NCBI GenBank assembly: GCA_030062745.1
Contig: CP099851.1
Location: 6,946,393 to 7,010,392, forward strand
Source of the DNA: Capitulum mitella
Taxonomy: Eukaryota; Arthropoda; Thecostraca; Pollicipedomorpha; Pollicipedidae
DNA length: 64,000 nt
Reading direction: 5' to 3'
Shown: piece by piece, positions 35,209 to 48,370 of the stretch
Layout of the letters: each line of letters starts with the position of its first letter
How positions within the stretch are numbered: position 1 is the first letter of the stretch
Notes under the pieces: generated by a model
Database searches by the model: none
What the model was told of the DNA's origin: nothing
Seen by the model: the letters and a program-made list of their open reading frames with translations, nothing else
Made by a program: the position numbers and the translations under genes

Positions 35209-36415
35209 ACCGTCGGTCAGCGACGATCACGCCCGATTGGGGGGGGGGGCAGTTGGCCGCCCCCCTCTAACTCATGAACAGTTGGTCGCATGATAAAAAA
35301 TAAACACACCGTTGGAGAGCTTGTGACTAGTAGAGCTCAGAACTGGTCTCATTTTTTAGTTTTAGATAATATCTAAGCAATTTAAGTCCTATGTATGTTT
35401 TCTCATAGCCGACTGCATGAAACCGAAAAACGGCCTGAATCTCAAGGGCTGTGACTAATAACGCATATGTAAAGGCACCAGCGCACAAGTAAAGGTCCGC
35501 AAATGCCGATACACATCTAATTTCTCGGACTTGTGCGATATAAACGCCGAAACGTCGAGTTAAAGACCCGGCAATATTCACGCCAGTTGTCGACGGGCGC
35601 CGGGGCCGTGCGCCGTCGGAAATTAACGGGAACTAATTTTAGCGTCCCTTTATTTTCGCAACATAAGCCTATCCATGTAACTTTTTTGGATCCTAGTGGT
35701 TCTTGTGACGGTTTTTCATGCCTAAACTTTGGAAAAATTCATTAGTTACCAATCTACACAATTGGCGGAGCTTTATTCGCGAGAGCCTGTTTATTTGCAA
35801 AATATGCTACTTTTTCAAACTTTTTGAGGTTCCTGGTATTACTTATGTCTGTGCAAGCCAGTTCTGCCATTTGCTACCCATTCTGAGTAATTCATCGCTG
35901 ATTTTGACGGCGGTACATTTTGGCTCACAACAGTTATTCGTGACCTGACCTCAGGTCAATGGCTGCAAGTCATTGATACTTTGCCAAATGATGGTAACTA
36001 GATGTCTGCTTCACTCCACACTAAAAATGTTATGAAATATTTCGTCAATATCCGAAAAAACGACGACATCTCTTAAAAATGTGCTTGACCTTAGGTCAGT
36101 GAGCCGGGAAATTCCGAAAAATCTGAGATAGTAGATTTATTGTATCCATTAAGGTGACTAATCCCTGGAAGTTTATTGTCATATCTTGTTTTGCGAAAAA
36201 GTAACAGGGCGCTAAACGTTTTTGGACATAGGTCCGTTTGACCTGACCTAGGTCAGACACCTGACCTGACCTGAGGTCGAAACTTCGACGCAAGGTGTAA
36301 AAATGTTGAAGCAAAAGGTACACAAAGTTTCGTGTCTCTGTGTTTGTTCGTTCTCTCGCAGTCTCAGAAAAACCTCAGGGGGGTGATCAGCTGCCCCCCC
36401 CCAGTCGGGGCCGGG
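35209..36415 (-). mobile_element. Family B element, copy 2 (TTAA-flanked)
   Basis: 1207 bp between TTAA 35205-35208 and 36416-36419, in the opposite orientation to 768-1979. Ends CCCGCGCACGAC and CCGGGG-CCGGG. AGGTCA cluster with everted and direct arrangements at about 36237-36280 and again near 35945-35960. No coding sequence. Confidence 0.85.
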
Positions 36416-36419
36416 TTAA

Positions 36420-37689
36420 CAGATGCGTTACACTCTAAAATCATCAGAAGACCGCATAAAACCGTGCTGAACTAGGTGCAATTTCAGCAAAACTGAGAGG
36501 AACGTAATAGGGAACTGCTGCCATTTCCTACGGAGAGGGGGAGCAAAGCGAAACTTTTGTAAGGAATCTTCACCCTGGGTTATTTACATCGACTCATTTG
36601 CGCATAGTTTCTGTTGCGTGTGACATGTGGCCTGTCACTGAGTGACAAGTCAGTCAAGCTGCTAGGCAACTGCCACAATCAGTATACACAGCACACATTG
36701 ATCCACGGAATTTCAGAGAATATGTACCATACGTATTGAAACGAAACAGTTTCTATTTCGCTGGGCCACAAAATGCAGCCGGAACAACCCACTGACTACG
36801 GAGCCGATAAGACCGGCGTCCTGTTCGAGTTGCGGGTCCATGCTCCACAGCAGTGGCGGTCGGCTTTTAGTCTCAGCCGAGTCTCAGTGCCTTTCTTGCC
36901 GAGGGCCGTCCGGACTGGCGGCTCTGTTAATGCCTCCTGACCTTGAACTGCCACGTCGGTGTGACGTCATGTCTGGCGCCGGGGGCCGTAATGACGGGTG
37001 AGCTGCTCTCGTTAGGTCTGGCTATGTTTAGACCTGCGGCCTGTCATGACGCGCGACCACCGAATGGTGTCACTTTGACGCATGTTGACGACGCAAAGGC
37101 GCAACCGCCTGAGGTCTGGGAGTCGGCACTGGGAGGTGGAACAACGGTTTGGGTGGTCGTGCTCTGCCGCTCCCTGCCCTCGGCACTACGTAACAGAGAA
37201 CGCTGCAGAATCACGTGATCGAACAGAGGTCAACAGTGAATTACACGGCCATGTCATTCGGCCGTGGTTCATATTTATTTTGTTTCATTGCTTTATTGTA
37301 TTTTGTATTTTTGTATATTTGTAAAATGTGCAAAATTTGTAAAATGTGTAAAATACACTTGTATTTTGCTTTATTGTATTGTATTGTATTGTACGGTCTT
37401 TGTCCACACAACTGATGGTTATTACTCCCAGCGTCAAACATGCAAATCAAAGGATAGACACTTATAAAAATGAAGGCGCCTAGCGGGAAAGAACGCTCAC
37501 GTACACGCTCACACTCGCTAAACAACGTGCTCACAAAGCGTGTGTCTAGATGTGAGGAGCAAACGTCGAACCACGAGTGGTGGCTCTCTGAACAAAGATT
37601 CAACCATGTGTAACGGCGCGTATGTATAAAATGGCGCGATGAAGCTGATCACCAGACAGGGTTAGCAGCCATATCACGAGACGATACGC
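36420..37689. other. Intergenic, A/T-rich low-complexity patch
   Basis: 37280-37395 is built of TTGTATTTTGTA/GTAAAATGTG/TATTGTATTG words. No gene supported; open frames here are low-complexity. Confidence 0.4.
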
Positions 37690-37865
37690 AGGCCGGGAAA
37701 CTGTGCTCGGACCTGGAGATCGTGTCCATACCGGCAGACCGTGTCCGGACCGCGAGGCCGTGTTTAGAACGCGGAACTGCGCCAGTACCAGGAGACCACG
37801 TCCGGACCGCGAGACCGTGGCCAGACCGGAAGACCGCTCCCGGACCGCGAAACCAAGCGCAGACG
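37690..37865. repeat. Minisatellite, about 18-20-bp unit, 9 copies
   Basis: Units of the type GACCGCGAGACCGTGTCCG, diverged, CpG-rich. The minus strand reads through it as RSGHGLAVRT-like repeats, an artefact of the repeat. Confidence 0.75.
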
Positions 37866-40489
37866 TGTGATTCTGAGCGAGCACGTGACTGATGACGGGC
37901 GCCCATGGTCACTCCGATGGTGGCGTGTGCGACTAATGTTGAGCGCGCATGACGTGATGTGCACATGGGAAATCCACCTCGGCCTGCACACGGCCCAGAC
38001 CTCCTGCGGCTGATTTAATCGTGAAAATTCCAACCCCAACCACCTCTGGGGAGTTACCGTTTCCTTGCACTGTTTGTTGAACAGGTTTATTGCTTCATGC
38101 AGGCTTTCCTAGCACTGTGGGAATACCTCCAGTAGGTAACTGCGATTCCGTCTGGCAGCGCCCGAGGCGTTGTTATTACAACTAAGTTTTAACACGGTCA
38201 CTGGTGCGGGAGTGCAAACATTGCCCCACGTCTCATCTTTTTTCATGGCTTTTGCAGTAATAGGCTAGAGCAATGACCTCGTCTTTCTTCTGCTGCTTTC
38301 CCCATCGCATCTTTTGACGTTTAAAGTTTAAAATTGGGCCGCAAATGTTTCCACTACAGCCTTAGTGGAAACTGGTGTTTTCGGGGGAGGGGACGGGGGT
38401 GGGGGGCGACGAGGGGCAGGACGCGCGGCCGACATATGGTCGGTTGCGGATGACCACAAGCATATCGGCCCTTAGCACGGGTAATATGTTGCGTATAGGA
38501 CAATTGCTGCCAGGCAGCCAGCTCCGCAACATTGTATGCAGTTAGCCTGTGCGATAAACTTACAATCCAAAGGCACGGCTAGCCAGCGCCTAGTCAATCG
38601 AAGGCAGCCGAGTTCAGGTACGGAAAATGCAGCATGTTGTAAAGAGGGATGAGAGAATTTAGGAAGGACTTTCACTGCATGATGACTGCAGGTGCATGTG
38701 CAAACAAGGCCTGATCAGTGGACATCATCCACGGTCAGATACTGATAATGTAGCATTCCTTTTTCTTCCATCCAGATGATCTTAATGGTGTTCCTCCAAA
38801 TGATCTCAGTTAAATTTCGTTTGGATGTATTTGATTGACCTCGATTAACTTCGAATGACCTCAGATGGCCTCATTGTGCCATTCGATTTAAGGATATGCT
38901 GTTCTGTTGTACCTGCTAACAGCAAACCCAACTGCTTTCTGCCTCATTTAGACAAAATGTGGCGTTTTCAAATATTGATCTGGGTTTATCCTGCCTGACC
39001 TACTCTAGGCAAATGTCGCTTTGTAATGCACTGACAACACAACTTAACAAACGTTTACAGGTTTTACTAAAATCGTCGAAAGACATTAGATTCGCGTCGA
39101 AAGATTGCATTTACCTAGATTACAATCTGCTGACGACCTGTCTTCAGCCAGGCCATCGTGGAATTCACGCATCGCTCGTTTCGCGGATATCAGCGGTTTC
39201 AGAGAGAACGAACAACTGGTAACACTGTGCCGCCGAAACACTCAAACTGTCGTCTTCAGAGGCCTAGGACTCGTTGACAGAAGCGAAAGAAACCAAAGTC
39301 GCAGGAATGTTGGAAGTGCGGACCACGGAGAAACGAAAGCAAAACTGCAGGCCGAATGCGACCTGCTCGGAATCCGCTGGTGAACTACCAAGTACCCGTC
39401 CGGGCTTTACGTGTGCATTTCCACAAGGAAAATCCATGGTGAGTCCTTGCATCACCATGGCCGTGAAAAGAGACACGGCTGACAAAACATTGGCTTTGCA
39501 AGCGCAATCCGTAGGCTGTAATCCGCAGACCGCGTCATACAAGGGCTTAAAGTGGCTATACGGCATCAGGCAGTGGTCACCGCAGGTATTCAAAGAGCAC
39601 ATTGGGAAACTTCTAAGGGGTGCTTTTAAGGTAAGCTAAGGCGGGTAAGACAGCATTAGTGTTTGAAGTGTCTCTTTACAGGTATGCTATCTCTGCCAGA
39701 AAATCGCTTAAACCTTGAGTTACTTCGGGCATTTTAGCACCAGTTTTGTTTTTTCGGCAAGTACTCTGAACGACGAAAACCAATGGCACCAAGTTTTCAT
39801 AGCCGCTTCCTGAACCATACAGGTACAACACACAAAAACGGTCACAAAACATTATTTTTGTAGTAACAGAAGTTCAGCTAGCACTACATGCCGCCTGCCG
39901 ACCGTTCTCTCCAGCTTAATACGCGCTCGGATGAGAGGTCAATTCCCTCCACAGTTTTTTTTTTAAAATGACTCCGGAACGGACATTGCGCCTAGCTACA
40001 CAATCCTAAGCAGCACAGCTTTTAGTGGAAAAAGAAATCAGGTAAGTTCAAGACGACCGATGCAGAGTTAATCAAAACAGCACCATGACTTCCAGCCATT
40101 TTGGCGATTTACGGCCATTTTCAGGGTTAACTTCGGACTGCTGACAAAGTAGAGTTCCAAAGACAGATTCTAAATTCGTGTATGAGTGCACAGATCGTAA
40201 ACCAAAATGAAAGCAAAAAACGTTGGTTGATATAAAATCCGATTACAAGGTCCGGAATAGGTCAAAAGTAAAAAGGCATTTCTAAGTATAGTCTAATTTC
40301 CTCAGTCACATCACCGGAATATATAAGCAAAGTTATTTTGTCGTTTACCGATGTACCAGGCTTCAGATCGATATCAAATGAAGTCACGGGTAGATGACCG
40401 AAAAAGCGGCGCACGACCATTTCTGTAGAGACAAAAAAGAGTGGTTGCCGGTGTCTTTTTCAAACGACTTTCGATAGTCTTTAATGAGA
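37866..40489. other. Intergenic, no confident gene
   Basis: Plus frame 39274-39639 (121 codons) is open but unrecognised. G-run at 38384-38410. A cluster of TGACCTCnnATnnnC words at 38835-38880. No exon with good splice sites and a known domain. Confidence 0.35.
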
Positions 40490-41906
40490 TCTACATTAAA
40501 AGAAAAATGTCGACAAGTTTGAAAAGGGGATGGGGGGCAAAATAAGGGTGAAATAGAGTTCTACTTGTACGGGTTTTCTGATAACGTTTTGGTACCGATT
40601 TTGTTCTACTTTATGCCGTTTTACCGACAACTGATGGGCCTGTCACAAAGGTTAAGAAACAGTCGACCTTCAAAATTAATAGGCGTATCTAGGGCACATA
40701 AAAAGAGGTACACATTCTGTATACGCTTATGTGTACTAACGTTTCTGGTAAATGTCAATGCATTCTACAACACATTTTGAGTCTGGCGAGTTTATTCACG
40801 TTCGGAAATCATTTCAGTATGTTACGTGCCATATTATATACATATAAGGGATGTCCATAGGCGAATTCACTTACGAGAAAAAGTGGGATAACTTTTTACA
40901 TGGTAAACTATCGGTAACTGGCTATCATATTTTGGCATGTAGTGAATACTATTTCGAACTGTGCTTTAAGTTCTCATTTTGATATAAGCGGGCCACATTT
41001 GAAATAAACGCATCGCATTTTGAAATAGTAGAAACATGGGTGTTGATGGGAAATACAAGAGGGTGCAAATTCTCGGATAATGTAAAGTTTTTGTGATATA
41101 TATTGAATATGATGAGATGATGTGTGTCAATCACACATTTTCATATGCGCCACATGCCATATTATATACACATTACGAGTGTCCATAGGGGATCCAGATT
41201 CCAGAAAGAGAGGAACCAATATACGTATGGTGATAGCTGTTTTATGACGTAAATCGAGTCATAATTCATCAGGAATAAGAGGGAAATACCCATTTTACAT
41301 TACCTTGGATCCGCCTATGATTATCTATTTTCACTGGGAGAGATGAGCTTTTCACCGAGACAGATGACCTTTGATCGGAATAAATGTGGAGCTAACAAAA
41401 CCAATCACAAATGGCAGATGTCTCTCAGGCCACCGAACTCGCTACTGGACGTAATATGCACCCAAAAACTGATATCTGACGCTCCTGGAAGTATATGAAG
41501 GTGGATTATATGTGTTAACATGGATAATGTTGTCCACATAACTGCTTTGTTTTCCCCTTAACATGCCTCTGGACCAGCCATTGACAAATGTTTTTCTTAA
41601 GAATGTTTCAAAGTGTGCCGGTTACAAATATTTCAATCATTTGAACTGTTCGTGATATCAAGGACATCAAAACTGCACATGACCACGTCGAAATGCGCGA
41701 TCTCCAGAAAGCGAGATGCTCCTCAGACATGCCTCCCAAAAATGTGTTCTAGGTCGCCTCTGCAGGACGTTTTTTTTTTTAATTTGCCACAGCATGCCAA
41801 AAGTTAAGCAAAGTCACCAAGTTTCGTAAAACAACTCTAAAAAGCCCGCGAACGACGAGAGAAAAACCGGAGGGGGTAGAATCTGCCCCCTCTGAACGGA
41901 ATGGGG
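40490..41906. mobile_element. Family C element, copy 2
   Basis: Matches 19390-20760 in the same orientation through most of its length. The right end is C/G-rich (AATCTGCCCCCTCTGAACGG), then AATGGGG at 41906 and TGAA, a possibly mutated TTAA. The left boundary is uncertain. No coding sequence. Confidence 0.6.
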
Positions 41907-42754
41907 TGAAATAACTTGGTTGAGCCTGGTAGTCATTTTTCTACAAAAACTTGCTTGCTTTGATACTTCTGGACGATACTTCGGACTTCGAAATATATAT
42001 TATATATATATTTATATATTTATATATATTTATATATTTATATATTTATATATTATATATAAATATAATACTTCGAAAACACCGCCCAAAATATCTAAGT
42101 AAGGTAAACGTTGGGATAAGTAGGTGTCCGGACAATTGGGTCAGATGAGTTTTGCCTTTGGCCTGGCATTCCGTGTCATGTCTGCATACTATTCTGAGGA
42201 AACAGGGGAGCGCAATAAAGCTTTTACATGCAATAGCAGTACAGTGGTGCCGGATGACGGTAGCTGACTTTGTGGAGCACATTATTGCAGTTTTCACTTT
42301 GTCAGATGCTAATTTAGCTCAGTGATCTAGAATGACCTCACGTGGCCTTGGGCTACCTTTGTGGGAAACATTTGGCCTGTGTGGTATGTTCTGAAGTCGA
42401 ATTTGAATTTAGCACCAGAATTTATCCCGAAAGTTCACAAAACATATATTCTGAACGTCTACAAAACAAACACAAAACAACACAAAACAAGGTACATGAC
42501 AGTTATACTTGGTTAGCAAAGCTGTAGCCGTATGGCTAGAGTTGATCTTAAGCAGAAACGTTGCGATCACAGTCCGAAATCGGCCATTGGTCGTTTCAGA
42601 CAACCAGACCGTCTTCTGGATACGGCCAGGTTTCCGGGATAAGGATACACAATAAGCACCGGGATAAGCAGACAGATCATGGGCAGATTTGGTCAAAAGA
42701 AAACGACCACGACGCATTCGGCAGACCACCAAGGCTACTGGTGCGGTTATGAGC
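41907..42754. other. Intergenic with TA microsatellite
   Basis: 41993-42068 is (TATATATATT/TATATATTTA)n. The rest shows no gene. Confidence 0.5.
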
Positions 42755-43086
42755 TGTGGGATGGTCAGGGCTATGTGGCGGCCATGAGATTGAAACAGTC
42801 ATGACTGATTCCAGCTCATGGCCTGAAAACGTTTGTCTTCAGGCCATGGATTTTGTCCCATGGAATGCGGACTCTGTTTTCCTCCATGGTCGCTGCAGGG
42901 ACCTTGGCATGGCCAGGGACTATGAGAAAGTGAAGGGCCCGGCTGAGACAGTCAGAGATAGTCAGGGGCTCTGAGACAGTGAGAAGCCCTGATATGGTCA
43001 GGGACCCAGAGGCAGTGGGGGGCAGTGGTACAGTCATGAGCCTGAGACAGTTGGAGGCACTGGAATGGTCTGAGGCTCTGGGACGG
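42755..43086. repeat. Degenerate 18-bp minisatellite, left block
   Basis: Same unit as 43693-45235 (about YRGTCAGGGGCCCTGRGA). It is separated from the larger block by the inverted-repeat element at 43087-43692, so the two were probably one array. Confidence 0.75.
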
Positions 43087-43692
43087 TAAAGTACGAAACG
43101 GACTGGATGAATCCAGCGGATCTTACAATCCGACGTCTACTTGATAGGATCCGGATTGGACTGAATATTCCTTTATAACATGGATTTGGATCGGGTTTGG
43201 ACTTGAAGTTTCATGAACTTTATTTGTATTTTTTGTCAGTATTTAAGTAACGGAGAAAACATCTTCGCAAACCAAGTTAAAATAAGTCAAAGTGTAGTAC
43301 AAAATTCAGCATTTGACAACAAAGCTCATCTTAACTGTTGCCGGAACTTTCCACTGAAAGGTGTGAACAGAGATGACATGTCTGGAAGAAAACAGACTGC
43401 TTAGGAAAAATGACAATGGCTAACCCTTATTCATATCGAATATTTTCCTCTGATTTTTACTTGTGCTAAAACTTGACAGTTTTTAACCAATTTTTTAGCA
43501 TACGAATTTGCATTAGACTGGACATAGAGGTTTCCCATTCTGTCTTCGGTACGTTTTGGTTTATTATTTCTAGCGGATCGGATCCGGATTGGATCAGCCT
43601 TAGACGCAGTTTAATGATTTGGATTGGATCCGAATTCAGCCTTGCCGGATACGGATAAGATCGGATTGAACTGGATTCATCCGTTTTGTACT
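43087..43692. mobile_element. Inverted-repeat element inserted in the minisatellite
   Basis: Left end AGTACGAAACGGA...GGATGAATCCAG at about 43091; the right end, reverse complemented from 43691, reads AGTACAAAACGGATGAATCCAG. Internal sequence near both ends is full of GGATCGGATTGGATCC words. About 600 bp, no coding capacity. Similar GGATCGGAT words occur at 59240-59340. A target duplication was not resolved because the flanks are repetitive. Confidence 0.6.
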
Positions 43693-45235
43693 CTTTGGGA
43701 CTGTCAGGTGCCCTTAGATATCAATGAAATTCGCGACGGTCAGAAGCCCTGAGACGGCAAGAACCCTTAGACAGTAAAAGGTCTTGGGATGGCCAGAGTC
43801 CTGGGACGGGCAAGCGGCCGTAGGATGGTCAACGGCCCTGGGATGGCCATGGGCTGTGTTATGTTACGTTATTATGGGTCTTGGAACTGTCATGAAGCCT
43901 GAGACAACGGCGTCCCTGGAACGGTCATAGGGCCCTGTGATGACGGGGAGCCTTGGGATGGTCAGGGATGGTCATGATCCATGAGACAGTAACGGGCCCA
44001 CGGGTCGCCAGTGGCCTAGGGAGTCACGAGTCCTGGGATAATGTGGAGCCTGCAACGGCCAGGGTTCTTGGGAGTTTGAAACATTCTGGGGTGTTGGAAT
44101 GACCAGGTCCCCTTGGACAGTCAGGTGGCCAGTGTGATCAGGGGTCCTGGGACAGTCAAGGACCTTCAGATTGTCAGAGGCCCGTGGATGGTCAGGAATT
44201 CCGCGACGCTCAGAAGCCCTAGAACGGTCCGGGCTGTGTGACAGTCAGGGGCCCTGAATGGGGTTTCTTTCCTAAGACCGTTTAGGTTTCGAGGACTTAC
44301 CTCAGAGCACTGGTCATCCAATGGAACTGATCATCACAGGTGTCCCAGAGACCTTTCTGCCTCAGGTGTATCCAATAACGTAGCCCAGGGGAGAGTGACG
44401 GGGGCGGCCGCCCCCTCCTGGAGTCGATTAGGGGACCTGAGGCCGCCAGCGGCGCCGAAACGGTCGGGAGCTCTGGATGGCCAGGGGTTCTGTAACAGCC
44501 AGGTGCCGTGAGGTAGTCAGAAGCCGTGGGATTTTTGAGGGCTTTCGCGGACTGGTAGTGGTCTTGAGACAACCAGGGGCCCTGAGACTGTCATAAGCAT
44601 GAAGCAGCCGGGGCCCTCTAACGGTCAGGGGTCCCGGAACGATCGGGGCCTGAGATGTTCATTATCTACGTGACAGTCAGAACCCCTGATACAACCAGAA
44701 ACCCTGACACAATCAGGGACCCTGGGCGGTACGGAGGAGAAGGTGGAGGTCCTTAGGATGATCGAGGGCCCTGGGACGGCGAAGGGCCCGGGGATGGTCA
44801 GGGGCCCAGGAATGGCCAGGGGTCTAAGGACAGTCATGGACCCTGGTACAATGAGGAGCCTAGGACGTCCAGAGTCCCTAGGATAGGCAAGGGTCTTGTG
44901 GCGGTCAAAGCCGGGGGATGGCCAGGACCCCGGAAAAGCCAAGGGCCAAGGGATGATCAGAAATCTTGGGAGAGTCTTAAGTGCTGAGGCAGTCAGGGGC
45001 GCTGGGACAGTGAGAGGCCCTAGGACAGTCATGAGTCCCAAGCAGGCATGGGCCCTGAGATGGTCAGATTCCCTCAGAAAGTCAGTGGGCCTGGGGCGAC
45101 CAGGGACCTTCAGGCGGGCAGGGACCCAGGGACAGTCGTGGTCTCTGACACAATCAGGGCCCTGCCGCCCTGGAACGGTCAGGAGCCGTTGGACTCAGGG
45201 GTCCTTGGATGGTCAGAAGAGCTGAGACAGTAATG
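43693..45235. repeat. Degenerate 18-bp minisatellite field, right block
   Basis: About 1.5 kb of diverged units close to YGGTCAGGGGCCCTGGGA. The cleanest run is 44750-44860, where consecutive units are exactly 18 bp. Because 18 is a multiple of three, long frames survive (44625-45041 minus reads LTIPGP/FAVPGP hexapeptides). I regard these as artefacts. Many units vary by 1-3 bp, indicating old expansion. Confidence 0.85.
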
Positions 45236-47466
45236 AAATTTAACATGTACTAGCTAAGTAAATAGGTTGAATGCTCTGCTCACAGAGGGCTGAAACAAGT
45301 GTCCGATTTAGTACTGTGCGGTACGAAATCTCACGATCTGCGAACCACACCGAAGGCTTAAAGAGAGGAAAGGGGGAGCCGTGCTCGTCCCATCCCCACA
45401 ACACGTTTTACTGGTTTTCGTGTGATGACGTCTGAAGATGTGGTAAAGCTATTCTGTCACGGTCCGCTTTAGAAACCAGCTTTCGCCTAAACCAGACCAG
45501 AGTGAAATGACACCTGGATTCGAAAATGAATTTTTGTTGCTGATGCTCCGCCTAACTCTGCAGCACCCAGAAACGTGGCTGACTTGCAAACGACGGTACG
45601 CGACGCAGTAATAAAGCAATCACATACATAACGGCGTCTTCCACCTTACCGAAAACCAAATACGCATGGTAACGGCCCCAGAGAATACGGATGTATGACG
45701 GGAAAGGAAAAAAAGTGCGCCGAAGGGAGTAGCCCTCAGAGGACGCGCACGGGTACGAATCGGGAGGCCGACTGTCCACTGCTTGTCGATGTGTTTCTGA
45801 TGTCAGTTCGGTGTCACGATGCGAAGGGTCAGCCGGCAGTGGAAAACAGGAAAATATGCGGAAGCCGAAAAAAACGCATAAAGCTATTAACTGTCAGCGC
45901 GAATGCACAGAATCAAACCATGCTTCTTTGCCTGTTTCTTATGCAACCTAGCACTGACCAGTATTTTCGCGCGCGGCGCGTGAAAGACAACGTGTAAATG
46001 ATATCCACATTATTTCATTGATCATACGTTCTCAAAATTTCAAAATGAAATGAGAATAAAAGTCCGACTTTACTTCAGGGACCCCTGAAAACAAAATGGG
46101 AAAAATTGGGAAAGTCTGACTAATTTAGGGTTGGTTGGGTCCCTAAATTCGAGTTCCTGCCTCCTGGACCGAATCCTGGTTACGTCACTGGATGTAGCAG
46201 GGAGCCTTTTGGGCTTTGGAGACCTCGTTGTTTTCAGGGATAGCCTGAGCTTTGGCAGCCTCCTAACGTGGTATCGAACCTAAAGTGCAGGTTAAACCTA
46301 TCGTCCGAATGCCAAGAACGATTGTTGGTGCCTGAACTCTTCCCAGAACGAAACGAAAATCGGAGCAAGGCCTCTTGTGGCGGCGAAAGGGCTTGCTGTG
46401 GTGATAAGAGGCTTCCTGGAGCGAGGAGGGGCCCTCTAGGGTGGAGAAGAGGTAGCTCTAGCGACAAGTGGGCCGCATAATGTTGCAAGGAGTTTTGACG
46501 TGCTAAACAAGGCCCCGGACAATGTTTGAGGGCATAGATGGGTCTCCTCTGGCATTTCCTGTTCGTAGGAGTTTCCGGGGCAAAAGCGTGGGGGGGACAA
46601 AAAACATTGTTGCACCACGGCCCAGCAAGCAGGGGACACGCCCTCTCCCTCCCCCCGTCCGCGATCCTTGCATGCTCCATTCTGACCAGACCGGTTACTA
46701 TGGGAGCTCATTGTGACTTAAATATAAAACCTTATGGGAATGATCAAGTAAATGCGGAACACATGCTGCAAATATGACAATGTAATATACGTGCGAAGAT
46801 GTGTTTAACATGTTTTTTACCAGCGGGACAGAATTGCTACCTCGAGGGTAAGCTAAAAGGCTAACTACTCACCAGGAGAAAAGAGAAAATAGTAATGAGC
46901 TGTAACCAAAATCTAAACTCAGTGGGTCGTCAGTCATTTACTTTAAGTCAACCGGAATGGATTCTGCCGAAGAATGATTTGCACCAGCGCGTTATGGTCA
47001 TTCTTCTACCAAGCGTAATGCGAACTGTTATCTTCGTCGGTGTTCGGAATGGAGAAATTGCTGGAATGTGTCGTGGTTGCTTTCTTCTGACCAAATATCG
47101 ATTTTTGTTTTTATTTCCGTGTTTGGCAACTCGGTCATATCCAAAACGCTGGTCTGGATGTTGACCAACGGCTGACTTTGGTCTCTGATCCCAACATTAG
47201 CACTGAGCTAAGCCTTAGAAACTGTATCAGATCGGTTACAGTAATTCATGCCCTATAAAAAAAAACTTTCCATAAATTTCATCGCCATGGCCAATGGTTT
47301 TCGCGACACAAGGAAACGTCTGGGCGGCTAAGCAGAATTTGACCCTATGTGACCTCATTGGACATTCAAGTTTACAGTTCAGAAATGCCAAATTTCTACA
47401 GCAACAGAGATCTTTTAGGTCTTCAACAAGTCCTACACATTTGGTGACTCCAGCCCTTTACTTCTT
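45236..47466. other. Intergenic, degenerate G-rich repeats in part
   Basis: 46180-46560 has loosely repeated words (GAGGCnTCCTGGAGCGA, GGCCCTCTAGnGTGGA, GGCCTCTTGTGGCGG) of about 20-25 bp. Elsewhere no gene seen. Confidence 0.4.
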
Positions 47467-47859
47467 TTATGACCTTAGAAGGAGGATTGAATTGACCCGC
47501 ACCTGAGCGTGTTTCATTTGGCCTATCATCCGTGCGGGTATTAATGTCTCTGAAGCGGTAGGCAAATAACCGTCAGTTGTGTGACTGACCTGACCTGCAA
47601 CATCATCAGCGGTCTTCACGTCAAGAAATATGTGACTCCTTAGTTTGGGGAGAGGAGTTATCGATCTGTCCATTGTAGTTTGAATGACTGGGATCGGATG
47701 ATTGGGTCTCGAGATAGGCGGATTAAAAATGCCCCTCAGTAACGGCGGAGGTGTCGGAAATGCCCCTGTCATTTCCAGTGAAGAAAACAGTGGGAATGAT
47801 ACATCCCCACGTTCCGTGGTCCGTAATTCATCAGGGTCTGCAAAGGCGTAAGGTGGCAT
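47467..47859 (-). CDS. Unassigned open frame, 130 codons
   Basis: From ATG at 47859 to TGA at 47467. The composition is protein-like (mixed, with Pro-rich PTPPPLLRG and PISRPNHPIP) and outside recognisable repeats. The frame is also open to a possible acceptor (CATGCCGCAG at about 47895). No domain recognised, no downstream poly(A) signal identified. It may be an exon of a larger gene, a retroelement scrap, or chance. Confidence 0.2.
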   Translation of the reverse strand: MPPYAFADPDELRTTERGDVSFPLFSSLEMTGAFPTPPPLLRGIFNPPISRPNHPIPVIQTTMDRSITPLPKLRSHIFLDVKTADDVAGQVSHTTDGYLPTASETLIPARMIGQMKHAQVRVNSILLLRS

Positions 47860-47913
47860 GTTTATTCTCGTGTTTGGGATCCAGATGCACTCTGCGGCAT
47901 GGATGAAAATCAC

Positions 47914-48370
47914 GTGTTATTTGCACTGATCCGTGTCTGACTCTAACTCGTCGTTAAAAAAAACTTAACCATAGGCTTAGAAAGGCGAGGACAAACATCG
48001 CATCTCCCCTGTCATGGGGGCTGTATGGGGGACAGACTTTGGGAGTTCCCTTCCTTGCGACACCACATGCGGAACGATATTTGCAAAAGAGAGGGTACGC
48101 CCCTTGTGCCTCACCCTCGTTGTATAATTGTGCATTTTTTTAAACCCGTCGTATAACTGAAGTAAATTATACGTCGCATGTCCAAATCAGTGTTGCGTTA
48201 GGCTCCGCATATACCTACAAATTGTTTTTTTGAGCGAAGCGGAGGTACGGCGCTTATCGCTTCATTATAAACAGACCAAGCACCAGTGGGCAAATTAACG
48301 AAGAGATTGAGCGGGAAAAAACTGGATTGACGGATTGCTTCGACAGGGAAAGATCGGGACATCAAAATGA
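47914..48370. other. Region downstream of the membrane-protein gene
   Basis: Probably holds the 3' UTR of the minus-strand gene ending at 48371. No clear poly(A) signal picked out, no other gene. Confidence 0.3.

Noticed and set aside
44625-45041. 138-codon frame with PGPLTI-like repeats
   Set aside because: Product of the 18-bp minisatellite; no start context, no flanking coding sequence.
43693-45235. Possible CRISPR-like array
   Set aside because: Units are contiguous and degenerate with no spacers, and the DNA is eukaryotic.
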